From: an uncultured Eubacteriales bacterium
GTDB lineage: Bacteria; Bacillota; Clostridia; Oscillospirales; Acutalibacteraceae
DNA: 33,799 bases
Direction: 5' to 3'
Assembly (NCBI GenBank): GCA_934489735.1
Contig: CAKSSR010000023.1
Coordinates: forward strand, 1-33,799
The position numbers were made by a program, and so were the translations under genes. This document shows, one piece after another, positions 7,837 to 17,502 of this stretch (the first letter of the stretch is position 1; each line of letters starts with the position of its first letter). The notes below the pieces were generated by a model that was not told where the DNA came from, made no database searches, and worked only from the letters and a program-made list of their open reading frames with translations.

Positions 7837-10800
7837 CTAAAACAATTTTATTTTTTTATTTGCAGGTTGTTCGCCTCCGTTAATCACCACCATAACTCTT
7901 TCTTCTTCCATTCTAGCCTCTTTAGATGCTTCTACTATCGATTTACCACAATAGGCTACTCCTTCGGCACATTTACGAGAAAAAGAGACACTTTTTTTCA
8001 TCATTCTAAATTGATAATATACTTTGCAATACAAGTTTATATATCTTATATTAAGTCCTTCTTTTATAAAGCTTCTTTTCATACTATCTATCTCTTCATT
8101 TGCTTTCAATATCCAATATTCGTCTTCATCTGTCTCTAAGACATTACGTCCAGGCTCAACTTTTGTCTTCTTTGCGTCTACTTTTTTCTCAATTTCGTAA
8201 ACTTTTTCATCCTGATCATTACTTTCATCATCTGAATCGCTGCTAATTGCATTTTGATACAATCTAGCTTGAAGATCAGCGTCTCTCTTTGTCATGCCCT
8301 TAATAATGCAGGTTGCATAAATCTCTGCATATTTGGTACTTTTCCCTTTACTTATAGCCTCTTCATATATTTCTCTCTTCTGATTTTCTTTAAAACTTTC
8401 TAGATCAATATCTTCAAAGTTTGGCACACTGTCATCAATTTCAAGCATATTCTTAAATTTGATTTCCATTGCCGACTCACCTTTTATTCGCATCTTCGCA
8501 TAGAATTCCCTATGTAATGGATCTATATTCTGGCTAAAGCTTTCGGCATACATTTCAATCAATTTATCCTTATCCGGCACTTCTAAGTTAAAATAGTTCA
8601 AATATGCACGACAGTACTCTCTATTATTACCATGTCTCATCAATTCATCATACTTCTCTGCTTTTAAAGACGCTTCTTCTTCGCTCGCATTTTCTACAAT
8701 TTTATAATAAGCATATGCCTCTGCATAAGCTTCTCTTTGACCGCAGCGAATTTTTGTTTCATAAAGTCTCATGACACTTTGAAGTTCGTCACCGGATAGT
8801 CTTTCAATTGCTATACAGTACGAACAAAAGTCTGCATATTTCCTCCCTTTCTTAGAACTTTTCACAAGGAAGCTATATAATTTTGCCCTGGTATCAACCA
8901 GTTTATCAGAAAGTAATCCATCTATTACTTTATAATAAGCAAATGCATATGCATACTCAACCTCTGCTCCTCTTTCAAGTAAATCCATAAACATTTTTGA
9001 CATAGCGCAAGCCCTTTCTTCTGGAATTCCTTTTCTCATCAAATCAGAACATACTAAGTTATAATTTATTTCTATATTTTCATTCCTAAAGAGTCCTTTT
9101 GTCTTTTCTTTCTCACTGCAGCATTTAAAAAACAATTGAAGCCTTTTATTTTCTTCTTTCTCATCTATCATTTCATATGATATTTCATTTAATCCTACAT
9201 ACTCGCCAAATCTTTCACAATTTTCTGCAATACGTTTTGATTCTTCATCTGTTAATCCATCCATGACAATGCTTTTGGCATACTTATCTGAGTAATAATG
9301 ACTATGCATATCGATTCTACATTGCTTATATACTTCTGCTAGCTTATTTGATACTTCTTCTGTTAATCCCATGCATCCGCAATAGTGGGCATATGCATTT
9401 GCATACGCATGGTCTCTGTTCTTTTTCGTTATGCATTCGTCATAAACTTCTGCTTTTCGTCTTGATGCCTCTTCATTACCATCCAAAAAGAACATACAAT
9501 CGGTATAAGTCTTTGCATAATAGTAACTCTTTTTTTCTTTTATACATTTTAAATACGAGAACGTCATTTTCTCAGCAATTCTTTTAGGTATCCCTTGAAT
9601 AATCAATGATATGCATAAATTTCCATACTTCTTTCCCTTGCCATTAAAAACAAACTTTCTATATTTTTCAGTCAAACTCTTCTTTTCTGCTAATATTCGT
9701 CTATAATTCTCATCAAACAGCTTATTTTCTTCATAATATTTCAACTCAGACTTATGGATTTCATCAATAGCATTGACTTCTTTATTATCAAGATAAGCAT
9801 TATATACCATTTTACATATCATATCTTTATCATGAGTCATATTGCCAATATACTTTTCATGATGTTCCGCCATGTTTCTAGCTCTTTCTTCATCATAACG
9901 CTTGACTGCTAGATAATATGCATATACATTCGCATATATATCGCTATGCCCTTTCAATTCCTCCAGATATACCTTTGTATAATCTTTTACATATTTTTCT
10001 GGAAATTCTCTAACTACAGTATTCATTGCTATAGCACGTGCATAGTCTCTGCCTTTACCCAGCTTCATATTTTCTCCATATATCTTAATAATATTGCTAA
10101 TTTCTGCAGTGGATAGTTTACCGTCGCCTATAAATGATAATAAAAATGGATCATATATATCAATTTTATTAAAGTTTATATACTTTTCATATTCTGATGC
10201 CACCTTCCTTATATCACAAGTTGAATGATTTTTCAAATAAGAATATGCACATGAATAAGCAGCACTCTTCCAGTTCTTTATGCAATGGTTGTACTTTTTT
10301 ATTCTGTCGCAAGCTCCAGACCTACCAAAGTTTATCACATCAAATGCAAAAACATAAGCGTAGTCTTCTCTATATCCTTTATTCATGCATTCCTCGTATA
10401 CATCTATAAACCTTTTTGCCAATTTCTCTTCAATACCATAAATAATTATTAATCTTGAATATATGTTAGCACTTGATTCTTTCATTTCTTTTACACTTTT
10501 TTCATACAGTTCCGCTCTTTTTTGAGCTATCTCATGTGCGTATCCCATAGCTATGTCATAGGCATATGCCAACGAATACTCTTTATCAAGTCCTTGTATC
10601 AAACATGTTCTATAATGACGAAGCATATTGTTTGCTTGCCCTTCCGTCACTCTCATATGAGCTATGTAATATGCGTACGCTTTCGCAAAATCCTTATTAC
10701 TCATACTACTTTTTACGACTTTCTCATAAATTCTAGCATAAACTTCCGCTTCTCTCTTAGATCCTCCATTAACAATGTCGCTTGCATATGCATATGAATA

Positions 10801-11277
10801 TTCCAAACTGTTACCAGCCTTTAAGCATTCCTTACCGATCAGTGAAATTTGGCAACATTTCTCATCAGATATCTTTCCTTCACCAACGCAGCACTTATAA
10901 ATTTCATTATATTTATCTATATCTGTCATAACCTCTTTTGCACTTCTAAATGCTTTATCCATTGCAACTTTAGGTGGGAGTTCATAATTTACTAAATATT
11001 CAATATACGCCTTAGCAATATCTGCATTTTTAAAAAGGTCCTTACATTTTAAATACATTTTTGAACAAATTTTTGCTTTGTCAGCATCCATTCCTTTTCC
11101 AATCATGCCATTGTATACAGATATGTATTCAATATTGCTACTACAATCTACGTCATCTGCTATCAATCCGTCTTCTATATTTAAACCATTTACCGAAAAT
11201 CCAACTATACTCGCACATAAACCAACAATGCATGATGATAATTTCATCATTTTTTTATAGTCATTCATAAAAATCAC
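7837..11277 (-). CDS. Large exported helical-repeat protein with C-terminal NLS-like motif (1146 aa)
   Basis: The signal peptide spans about residues 1-30. About 25 degenerate ~36-residue repeats follow (for example SLEYSYAYASDIVNGGSKRE then AEVYARIYEKVV), many with Cys in the second helix. Near the C-terminus an acidic patch (SSDSDDESNDQDE, 1012-1024) precedes a basic cluster (AKKTKVE, 1035-1041). The protein ends QPANKKIKLF (1137-1146), closely matching the c-Myc NLS. The GTG at 11277 overlaps the TGA of the upstream gene (4-nt GTGA overlap) and has GAGAGG 7 nt ahead. ATG at 11268 is an alternative start. The overlap implies translational coupling. Function is unknown; the architecture suggests a long solenoid scaffold. 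Confidence 0.85.
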   Translation of the reverse strand: MIFMNDYKKMMKLSSCIVGLCASIVGFSVNGLNIEDGLIADDVDCSSNIEYISVYNGMIGKGMDADKAKICSKMYLKCKDLFKNADIAKAYIEYLVNYELPPKVAMDKAFRSAKEVMTDIDKYNEIYKCCVGEGKISDEKCCQISLIGKECLKAGNSLEYSYAYASDIVNGGSKREAEVYARIYEKVVKSSMSNKDFAKAYAYYIAHMRVTEGQANNMLRHYRTCLIQGLDKEYSLAYAYDIAMGYAHEIAQKRAELYEKSVKEMKESSANIYSRLIIIYGIEEKLAKRFIDVYEECMNKGYREDYAYVFAFDVINFGRSGACDRIKKYNHCIKNWKSAAYSCAYSYLKNHSTCDIRKVASEYEKYINFNKIDIYDPFLLSFIGDGKLSTAEISNIIKIYGENMKLGKGRDYARAIAMNTVVREFPEKYVKDYTKVYLEELKGHSDIYANVYAYYLAVKRYDEERARNMAEHHEKYIGNMTHDKDMICKMVYNAYLDNKEVNAIDEIHKSELKYYEENKLFDENYRRILAEKKSLTEKYRKFVFNGKGKKYGNLCISLIIQGIPKRIAEKMTFSYLKCIKEKKSYYYAKTYTDCMFFLDGNEEASRRKAEVYDECITKKNRDHAYANAYAHYCGCMGLTEEVSNKLAEVYKQCRIDMHSHYYSDKYAKSIVMDGLTDEESKRIAENCERFGEYVGLNEISYEMIDEKEENKRLQLFFKCCSEKEKTKGLFRNENIEINYNLVCSDLMRKGIPEERACAMSKMFMDLLERGAEVEYAYAFAYYKVIDGLLSDKLVDTRAKLYSFLVKSSKKGRKYADFCSYCIAIERLSGDELQSVMRLYETKIRCGQREAYAEAYAYYKIVENASEEEASLKAEKYDELMRHGNNREYCRAYLNYFNLEVPDKDKLIEMYAESFSQNIDPLHREFYAKMRIKGESAMEIKFKNMLEIDDSVPNFEDIDLESFKENQKREIYEEAISKGKSTKYAEIYATCIIKGMTKRDADLQARLYQNAISSDSDDESNDQDEKVYEIEKKVDAKKTKVEPGRNVLETDEDEYWILKANEEIDSMKRSFIKEGLNIRYINLYCKVYYQFRMMKKSVSFSRKCAEGVAYCGKSIVEASKEARMEEERVMVVINGGEQPANKKIKLF
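7840..7869 (-). other. C-terminal NLS-like motif QPANKKIKLF
   Basis: P-A-N-K-K-I-K-L-F ends the 1146-aa protein and differs only conservatively from c-Myc PAAKRVKLD. It also matches the internal PSLKKIKLD of the 956-aa protein at K-K-I-K-L. Confidence 0.5.
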
Positions 11278-12341
11278 TCTTTTTCCTCTCTCTTTGCTTT
11301 AATATCTGCTTCTTCTATGCTATGATTTTTCACTATTTTATAGGCATATGCCAAAGAATATCTATCGCTCCTACCCATCTTTTTGCATCTTGCATACTCA
11401 ATTGCTATCTCCCCTTCAGGGAATTCAGGATACTCTCTTAAAGCTTGATTATAATCAATAGCATTTAGTACCCTCCGCTTAATATCTGGTGGAATTTCCT
11501 CTTTACTTTTCTTCTTAATCATATCTTTTTTTATTTTAGACCATTTATATAAACGTCCTTTAAGCCTTATTTTAATAAGCCTATTTATATTTGCTTCATC
11601 ATAGCTACGTTTCAAAATTGCTTCTTTCACTACTTTTAAACTCTTTCTATCTGTAATATGATTAAAATTACATCTAGCAACTATCTTTGCTTCCTTTTGA
11701 CCCATTTCTTTTAATCTTTTCTCATATTCCGTTGCACATGCATCGGCTTTTTTAAAATTACCCTCTCTCGCAACAATTATAGAATATTCTTTTATATAAT
11801 CTTCATTTTTTTCACCTTTTGCTACCATTTCTTTATAAATAGATGCCCGAACGCTGGCTTCTTCTTCTGATAGCCCCATAATTATTGCATCACTGTAAGC
11901 CTTTGCATAAACATGCCCATTATCGATCAAAATTCCCAATAAAAGATTTGCTTTTGGTATTAAATCATCTACTAAACCTTCATATTCTTCTTTATACAAG
12001 TTGACATATAAAAAACTATATATCATCCTCAAATTGTTATCTCCCAGTCTATCTTTTTCTCTATCCTGCTCAAATATTTTCTTCACTTTATCTAAACATT
12101 TCTCAGGCGTATTTGGAAATAATGTATAATAAATATAATCATATTTAGCATCAATTGCATGCTTGCTCAATAGATCTGCTTTCTTTTTAATATTTTTCTC
12201 ATCTTTTTGCTTACAACATCTTGAAATATAGCTTATTCTTTCATCAATATGATTACTATTTTCAATAGCATTCGTAAAAAGCATTAAAGAATTTAATCCA
12301 ATTGCTATTAATGACAATCCTAAAAATCTATTTAATCTCAT
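11274..12341 (-). CDS. Exported helical-repeat family protein lacking the NLS-like motif (355 aa)
   Basis: The signal peptide spans residues 1-25 (MRLNRFLGLSLIAIGLNSL, then LFTNA-I). Recognisable repeats include YAKAYSDAIIMGLSEEEASV and RYSLAYAYKIVKNHSIEEAD near the C-terminus. The middle (about 240-290) is highly basic (KWSKIKKDMIKKKSKEE). Unlike its neighbours it has no P-x-x-K-[KR]-x-[KR]-[LVM] motif, and its last residues are DIKAKREEKE. Its stop overlaps the start of the 1146-aa gene, and its own start is 15 nt after the stop of the 1215-aa gene. A partner to, or degenerate copy of, the larger proteins is possible. Function is unknown. Confidence 0.8.
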   Translation of the reverse strand: MRLNRFLGLSLIAIGLNSLMLFTNAIENSNHIDERISYISRCCKQKDEKNIKKKADLLSKHAIDAKYDYIYYTLFPNTPEKCLDKVKKIFEQDREKDRLGDNNLRMIYSFLYVNLYKEEYEGLVDDLIPKANLLLGILIDNGHVYAKAYSDAIIMGLSEEEASVRASIYKEMVAKGEKNEDYIKEYSIIVAREGNFKKADACATEYEKRLKEMGQKEAKIVARCNFNHITDRKSLKVVKEAILKRSYDEANINRLIKIRLKGRLYKWSKIKKDMIKKKSKEEIPPDIKRRVLNAIDYNQALREYPEFPEGEIAIEYARCKKMGRSDRYSLAYAYKIVKNHSIEEADIKAKREEKE

Positions 12342-12356
12342 TTAATTATTCCTCCT

Positions 12357-15300
12357 CTATATCATTTTCATACGTTTACATTCCGGTTCACTAAATATTT
12401 CATCAACTTTACATGCACATTCTTCTCTAACTTTATCAATACCAAGCTGCTGTATATCTTCTCTTTTATGATAGACCTCATTTGCAAAACAAGCAGCCTT
12501 TTCATAGTCATCATGATAATTAAACAAATAGTAAAAATACTCATCTATATATCCCCGTGGACAGTACTCATTTCCATTCATCATTGTCTCATAACAACGA
12601 CCATATTCTTCAATCCTACCACATTTTATCCTTTCTTCTAATCCATTCTTTAATGCAATCAATTTAAAGATTGCAGCTGCCTCACAATAGTCTACTCTTT
12701 CCCTATTTTCTATTTTATAGCAATACTCTCTCGTAGCAATGTCTAAGATTGGTTCTTCTATTCCTTTTGGCATCCAGGTTACAATTCCTCCAGTTCTCAC
12801 CAAAGCTCTAAAATAACTTGATACATAATTATTACTCTTCTCAAACTCTTCTCGTAAATTCTTGCAAAATTCATCAATTCTGCTAGCGATTATACTATTT
12901 CTTTGAACCAATCGTGCGATGTCAAACACATTTGTCATTCCCATTGATATTGGAAGCTTTAAGAGAGTATCAATGCTGCTTTCATCAATCAATGTAAAAT
13001 CATAGTTGTAATATACCGAATATGCAGTACTAATATAATATCTTTCTAATTTTATATCCGTCTTCTCATCTTTATCATAGTTGTCGCAGTTTTTGCATAA
13101 CACTTGATACATTTTTGCAACTTTTTCCGCCAATTCTATATTTCTGACATAATCGCTACTAAAAAAATCAGATAAAAATCTTGCACATACAAATACATAT
13201 TCAAAATCTTCATTCGCATATCTATATTGTGAACGCAAACACATAAAAATCTTACATATTTGATTGATCTGCATATCACTTATCTTTAAACATTTACAGT
13301 AGGAGATTAATCTTAGCTCTTCATTAAAAGATTCGCCCTTTGTCCGTTTAAGTCTTAAGTAATTTTCTCTATATTGGCCTATTATTTCCCTTAAAAATTC
13401 CAAGCTTGGCCTAGCATTTATATAATATAAAATATCATTGATGAAATAATATTTCATATCTTTATCCAATACTTTAGCTGTTTCACATACCAATCCTGCA
13501 ATTTCTTCTGGTCTCTCATATTGATGTATCCATGCATTAGAATAAATAATTCTATATAATTGATCTTTATCTTTACCAATACAGTACTTAGGTCTTTCCT
13601 TAGTTCTATTAATTATTTGATAAAAGCCATCGAATATATTAACTGAAGCATATTCCTTATCTAATTTTTCAGCCAACTCATAAATAAACGATGGTAAGAT
13701 ATTATTTACTGAAGCGGTCGCACATACATATGCATACCTGTGGCTTTTACCTTCATATATCTTTTGTACATAAACCGAAGTCAAGTCTAATAAATATCTT
13801 TCTAAGCCAATATATTTTCCTTTTTCTCTCATATAGAAGTCTATACCTTTCTCTATAGCTCCATCTTTTATAGTAGAGTCATATCTGTAAACCGAAAATG
13901 CACTTTCTGCAAGCTTTTTCCTTAAAAATTCATATATTGCTGCTCTTTCTCTTGCCATTTCCCCTCCATATCGTTCAACGTAACGTAAATAAGTTCTCAT
14001 CGGAACGTTTCCAAAGCCTTCTCTACAGAGGTTTTCTTTTTCCAATGCCTTGTTTTCAGATTTATTATAAAGACCTAGATCACCAATAGCTTTATCATTT
14101 GCATAATTAAATGCAGCAAAATTACTAAATTCATATTTCGTTTTGCCTTCCTCAAACCATTCAGCATATTCATTACTCCGTTCTTCTGGCAAACCTTTCA
14201 AACAATATATTGCATATGCCATAGAGAAATAATAACTTTTCCCATTCCATAATAAATTTTCTTCATATTTTCTAACAACTTCTTCAATTTTCCTTAACGG
14301 ATATGTCCCGTTATTAACCAATATTGCATAAAGTAAGCTGCCTTGTTCACTATGTCTCAAATACATTCCTTTTTTAAAGTCTTCCACAAACTTAGTCCAT
14401 GCACTAATATTCACGTCTTCACAAGCGAAGTATGCCTTTGCATACGCATCATAATCAAAAAGCATTCCCTTATTTTTAAGTTTCATATAATGATTTGTCA
14501 TTTTATCAACAAACGGATACTTTCTATATTCAACATATATCTTCATCAAAGCAAATTCTTCATTCAATTCATTAGATTTCTTAATTTCACCTTCAAAGTT
14601 CTTAGCCAATCTATCCAAGACTTCATTATCTTCTATATCCATTATATTGCTATATAATACATAAGCTCTCGCATATGCTAAACTTTTCCCCTTTTTCTTT
14701 GTAAGCAACTCAATTTTGTCTGCCAATTTCTTTGCAAACTCACCATTACATTGTTTTTCCACGTAATATATAAAGTTTTCTATGTAATCGTCGTCCTTGT
14801 CTTCGAATATCATTTTGTATTGCAAGTACTTATTTAAATTACTTATAATTTTCCTCAATGATTTCTCATCTTTAAACTTTTTCTCATACAAATCAGCGAT
14901 TTTCTTACTTTCGGAAAAAGATTTCGTAGCCTTACCGTAATAAATAGCAACATTTACATACATGCGGTCCTTTTTGTTGGTCTGGCAATAAGAGTATATA
15001 TTAGCGCATATATCCGTCAATTCTTCATTCAAGTTACATTCATCAACCTGCCTAATTAACATATCAAGGTAGTTGTTATCCAACTTATCGTGATATTTAT
15101 CATATACATCTAAATTCTTACCTTCATATCTACTTTTTCTCAATGATTCCTTTGACAAGCCATATAAACTTACAAAGCCCTTGTCTGGATTTATCACTTT
15201 TTCTTTCAAATAAGCTTCAACCAGCCTCCCAGCCACTTCAATATTCTTATATTTTTCCAAATATTTATTCAATAGTACATAGTAATCTATAGTCTTGCTC

Positions 15301-16004
15301 TTATCTTTTTCATAAGCATCTCTTATTTTTGATATAAAGCCCTTTACGTCTGGTTCACTGATATTATAATCTATATATTTGCCGTAAATCATCAAATTAA
15401 TTTCGTCATCCAAACTATTCTTCTGCTCTTCCACATTTCTTTTTGCCATTTTATCTGCAGTATCCTCAGAGATAGTTAGCGCTATATATCTAGCAAAGTT
15501 TACCGCATATATATCATTTTCCCCCTTGGTCTTGCATTGATTATAAATACTCATACATCTTTCTGCATCTTCTTTATTTTTACCATATATAACTGAAAAC
15601 ACAGCATAAATTCTTGAATATTCTTCATTCTTATCTAATTTTCTTTGACTTTCATATTCATTGCATAACATTTCAATTGTCTCTGAACTAATATTTTCAG
15701 GCTTATCATATAATAAGCTAAAAGCTTTAAAAAAAGCATATGTATCATCTTCTTCTGCCTTGAAGAATTCTTCATATTCCTTTGCGATTGCTGATGAAAA
15801 CTCACTTGCATATCCTCCCGATATACAAATCGAATACATATGGTCATACTTTTTACTATGTCCCGAACTCAATACATAATCGCTTTGATTTTCTATATTA
15901 TTTTCTGCCACTTTTTCCGTCCCGGATGCTGACATTCCCGTCAAAGTCATACCTAATCCAATTGCTAGTACTGAAGCTTTAAATATTTTCATTATATTTT
16001 CCAT
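12357..16004 (-). CDS. Largest exported helical-repeat protein with C-terminal NLS-like motif (1215 aa)
   Basis: The signal peptide spans residues 1-26 (MENIMKIFKASVLAIGLGMT, then GMSA-S). AAGGA lies 7 nt ahead of ATG 16004. The rest is a long, degenerate array of ~36-42-residue repeats in which only the clearest copies keep YAxxYA and YExC (for example SYYFSMAYAIYCLKGLPEER and SHRYAYVCATASVNNI). It ends EPECKRMKMI, again P-x-x-K-R-x-K-[LVM] at the C-terminus. Cysteines are frequent for a Firmicute exoprotein. The gene lies 26 nt after the 454-aa gene and 15 nt before the 355-aa gene, so it is part of the same transcript. Function is unknown. Confidence 0.85.
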   Translation of the reverse strand: MENIMKIFKASVLAIGLGMTLTGMSASGTEKVAENNIENQSDYVLSSGHSKKYDHMYSICISGGYASEFSSAIAKEYEEFFKAEEDDTYAFFKAFSLLYDKPENISSETIEMLCNEYESQRKLDKNEEYSRIYAVFSVIYGKNKEDAERCMSIYNQCKTKGENDIYAVNFARYIALTISEDTADKMAKRNVEEQKNSLDDEINLMIYGKYIDYNISEPDVKGFISKIRDAYEKDKSKTIDYYVLLNKYLEKYKNIEVAGRLVEAYLKEKVINPDKGFVSLYGLSKESLRKSRYEGKNLDVYDKYHDKLDNNYLDMLIRQVDECNLNEELTDICANIYSYCQTNKKDRMYVNVAIYYGKATKSFSESKKIADLYEKKFKDEKSLRKIISNLNKYLQYKMIFEDKDDDYIENFIYYVEKQCNGEFAKKLADKIELLTKKKGKSLAYARAYVLYSNIMDIEDNEVLDRLAKNFEGEIKKSNELNEEFALMKIYVEYRKYPFVDKMTNHYMKLKNKGMLFDYDAYAKAYFACEDVNISAWTKFVEDFKKGMYLRHSEQGSLLYAILVNNGTYPLRKIEEVVRKYEENLLWNGKSYYFSMAYAIYCLKGLPEERSNEYAEWFEEGKTKYEFSNFAAFNYANDKAIGDLGLYNKSENKALEKENLCREGFGNVPMRTYLRYVERYGGEMARERAAIYEFLRKKLAESAFSVYRYDSTIKDGAIEKGIDFYMREKGKYIGLERYLLDLTSVYVQKIYEGKSHRYAYVCATASVNNILPSFIYELAEKLDKEYASVNIFDGFYQIINRTKERPKYCIGKDKDQLYRIIYSNAWIHQYERPEEIAGLVCETAKVLDKDMKYYFINDILYYINARPSLEFLREIIGQYRENYLRLKRTKGESFNEELRLISYCKCLKISDMQINQICKIFMCLRSQYRYANEDFEYVFVCARFLSDFFSSDYVRNIELAEKVAKMYQVLCKNCDNYDKDEKTDIKLERYYISTAYSVYYNYDFTLIDESSIDTLLKLPISMGMTNVFDIARLVQRNSIIASRIDEFCKNLREEFEKSNNYVSSYFRALVRTGGIVTWMPKGIEEPILDIATREYCYKIENRERVDYCEAAAIFKLIALKNGLEERIKCGRIEEYGRCYETMMNGNEYCPRGYIDEYFYYLFNYHDDYEKAACFANEVYHKREDIQQLGIDKVREECACKVDEIFSEPECKRMKMI
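12360..12386 (-). other. C-terminal NLS-like motif PECKRMKMI
   Basis: The last nine residues of the 1215-aa protein are PECKRMKMI. K-R-M-K is identical to the core of the internal motif in the 936-aa protein (SKKRMKVE). Confidence 0.5.
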
Positions 16005-16030
16005 GTGTTATTCCTTTCTATTCTATCAAA

Positions 16031-17395
16031 TCAATTTAATTTTTTTCTTTTAGCTTCTGGAGACTTTAATTCTGATAAAATTTTTCTCCATACTTGATTA
16101 TGATTATCGTTCGACCCTTTCTCTTTTGCATATTCGCTTGCCATTTCTTCCAATTCTCCTTCACTTAGACAACTTGCTTCTTCTGAATTTTTAAGCAATG
16201 AATAAACAATTTTATAATTTTCATAAAACTTCGATCCCATCTGATCTATTTCTATATGTTCTATCTCCTCAAACGGAGAAAATCTTATTGATTTAGTTGG
16301 ATTTTCTTTATAATTATCAATAACTTTTTTAATAACTACATTTGGAAAATTCAATGATTTCAATACCGAGTAAGTATAAGCTGTAATATCGCTTTCCCCT
16401 AGTTCTTTATATCTAGTAAATAGTTTAGCTCTTTCAATTGCTTTTTCCTCATCTAATCCATTTAGAATTGAATATATGTATATATATGCTTCCATTTCTT
16501 TAGAATCTTTATTCTTTTTTCTATACTCTTCAAACTTTCCAAATATCTCTTCCAATTTATCATCTGACCCATAACACTCGCAATCCAATACAGATATCAA
16601 AGAACATAGATTACTATAGGAACCTCCTTTCCCTTTTCCAAGCATTTGACTTGCCAATTCATATCTTTTTTCAATCATTTCTTTACTTAATCCAATAGCT
16701 TTTGAATTTGCCATTATCTTTGCTTTAAATCCGTCAATACCTATACTAATAAGCGCATCATATTCAGAAGCTTGTTCCTCCGCATTATATAGCCCTTCAA
16801 TGACAACTCCCCTGGCAAACATTCTAGCATAGTTATCATTCGCAAAGATTTTCTTACATTTACAGTACTCGTTCGATAATTTTCTAGATAGATTATCATC
16901 AAATCCTTGACTTTTATAATAAGAAATGCTATCAGCCTGTAAGTAATCAAGTTTATTTTCTTCCATAAGCTTTACAAATTGACCAGCCCTTTCACGTGCA
17001 TCTACATCTTTCATCTTGTCTACATATATATATCTAAGACTTGCTATTATATAAAAATCACCTTCTATTTTTTCTTTAACCTTCATATCCTTATACTTAC
17101 TTATTATCTCTCTAATTTCACATGGCGTCGCTCCATTTAAAACACATATTCCACAAAGCTCTGCCAATTTTTCATTTCCCTCACATTCATCAAGCATGCT
17201 CATACATGTTTTATAAACAATTCTTGCTTGAACCGGGAGCATACTATAGTCATTTATACATTTTCTATATAACTTTTCTTTATAAATGAAATCTGTTTTA
17301 TCCGTATCATGTTCCATTGCAAAAGATTGTAAGCAAATTGTCAACGTTCCTAAACAAATTGCTGAAATTTTTCTCAATAATCTTAATTTACTCAT
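16031..17395 (-). CDS. First gene of the six-gene unit: exported helical-repeat protein with C-terminal NLS-like motif (454 aa)
   Basis: The signal peptide spans residues 1-26 (MSKLRLLRKISAICLGTLTI, then SFA-M). The helical repeats are degenerate; partial YA and YExC signatures are visible (NDNYARMFARGVVIEGLYNA, LYRKCINDYS). It ends SPEAKRKKLN (445-454), a clean monopartite NLS pattern at the C-terminus. It lies 156 nt downstream of rsgA, separated by a strong terminator, and has its own promoter with the direct-repeat box. The 1215-aa gene follows after 26 nt. No enzyme motif is seen. Function is unknown. Confidence 0.85.
   Translation of the reverse strand: MSKLRLLRKISAICLGTLTICLQSFAMEHDTDKTDFIYKEKLYRKCINDYSMLPVQARIVYKTCMSMLDECEGNEKLAELCGICVLNGATPCEIREIISKYKDMKVKEKIEGDFYIIASLRYIYVDKMKDVDARERAGQFVKLMEENKLDYLQADSISYYKSQGFDDNLSRKLSNEYCKCKKIFANDNYARMFARGVVIEGLYNAEEQASEYDALISIGIDGFKAKIMANSKAIGLSKEMIEKRYELASQMLGKGKGGSYSNLCSLISVLDCECYGSDDKLEEIFGKFEEYRKKNKDSKEMEAYIYIYSILNGLDEEKAIERAKLFTRYKELGESDITAYTYSVLKSLNFPNVVIKKVIDNYKENPTKSIRFSPFEEIEHIEIDQMGSKFYENYKIVYSLLKNSEEASCLSEGELEEMASEYAKEKGSNDNHNQVWRKILSELKSPEAKRKKLN
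16034..16063 (-). other. C-terminal NLS-like motif SPEAKRKKLN
   Basis: P-E-A-K-R-K-K-L-N ends the 454-aa protein and fits the same pattern as the other C-terminal motifs and c-Myc PAAKRVKLD. Confidence 0.5.
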
Positions 17396-17431
17396 TTTTT
17401 CACCTATCTCTTTTCATAATCTATTATATAT

Positions 17432-17480
17432 ATTTTAACATAATTAAACATACGATGTCATCATCTTAATAAAATCTTAA
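17432..17480 (-). promoter_or_regulatory. Promoter of the six-gene repeat-protein unit with direct-repeat box
   Basis: The extended -10 is TGT-TAAAAT (plus-strand 17432-17440). A possible -35 ATGACA (plus-strand 17456-17461) lies 18 bp upstream. The direct repeat TTAAGA-N5-TTAAGA (17464-17480), read on the plus strand as TTAATA-N5-TTAACA, starts 43 bp upstream of the -10. Layout and spacing match the promoters at 4028 and 28937. Confidence 0.55.
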
Positions 17481-17502
17481 CAATTATTTTTGATCTTTTC
17501 AA

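Noticed and set aside
1140..17395. Assignment of the repeats to Sel1 or TPR
   Set aside because: Length and two-helix pattern are similar, but the Gly/Ala/Trp/Pro positions of those families are not met. I leave it unnamed.
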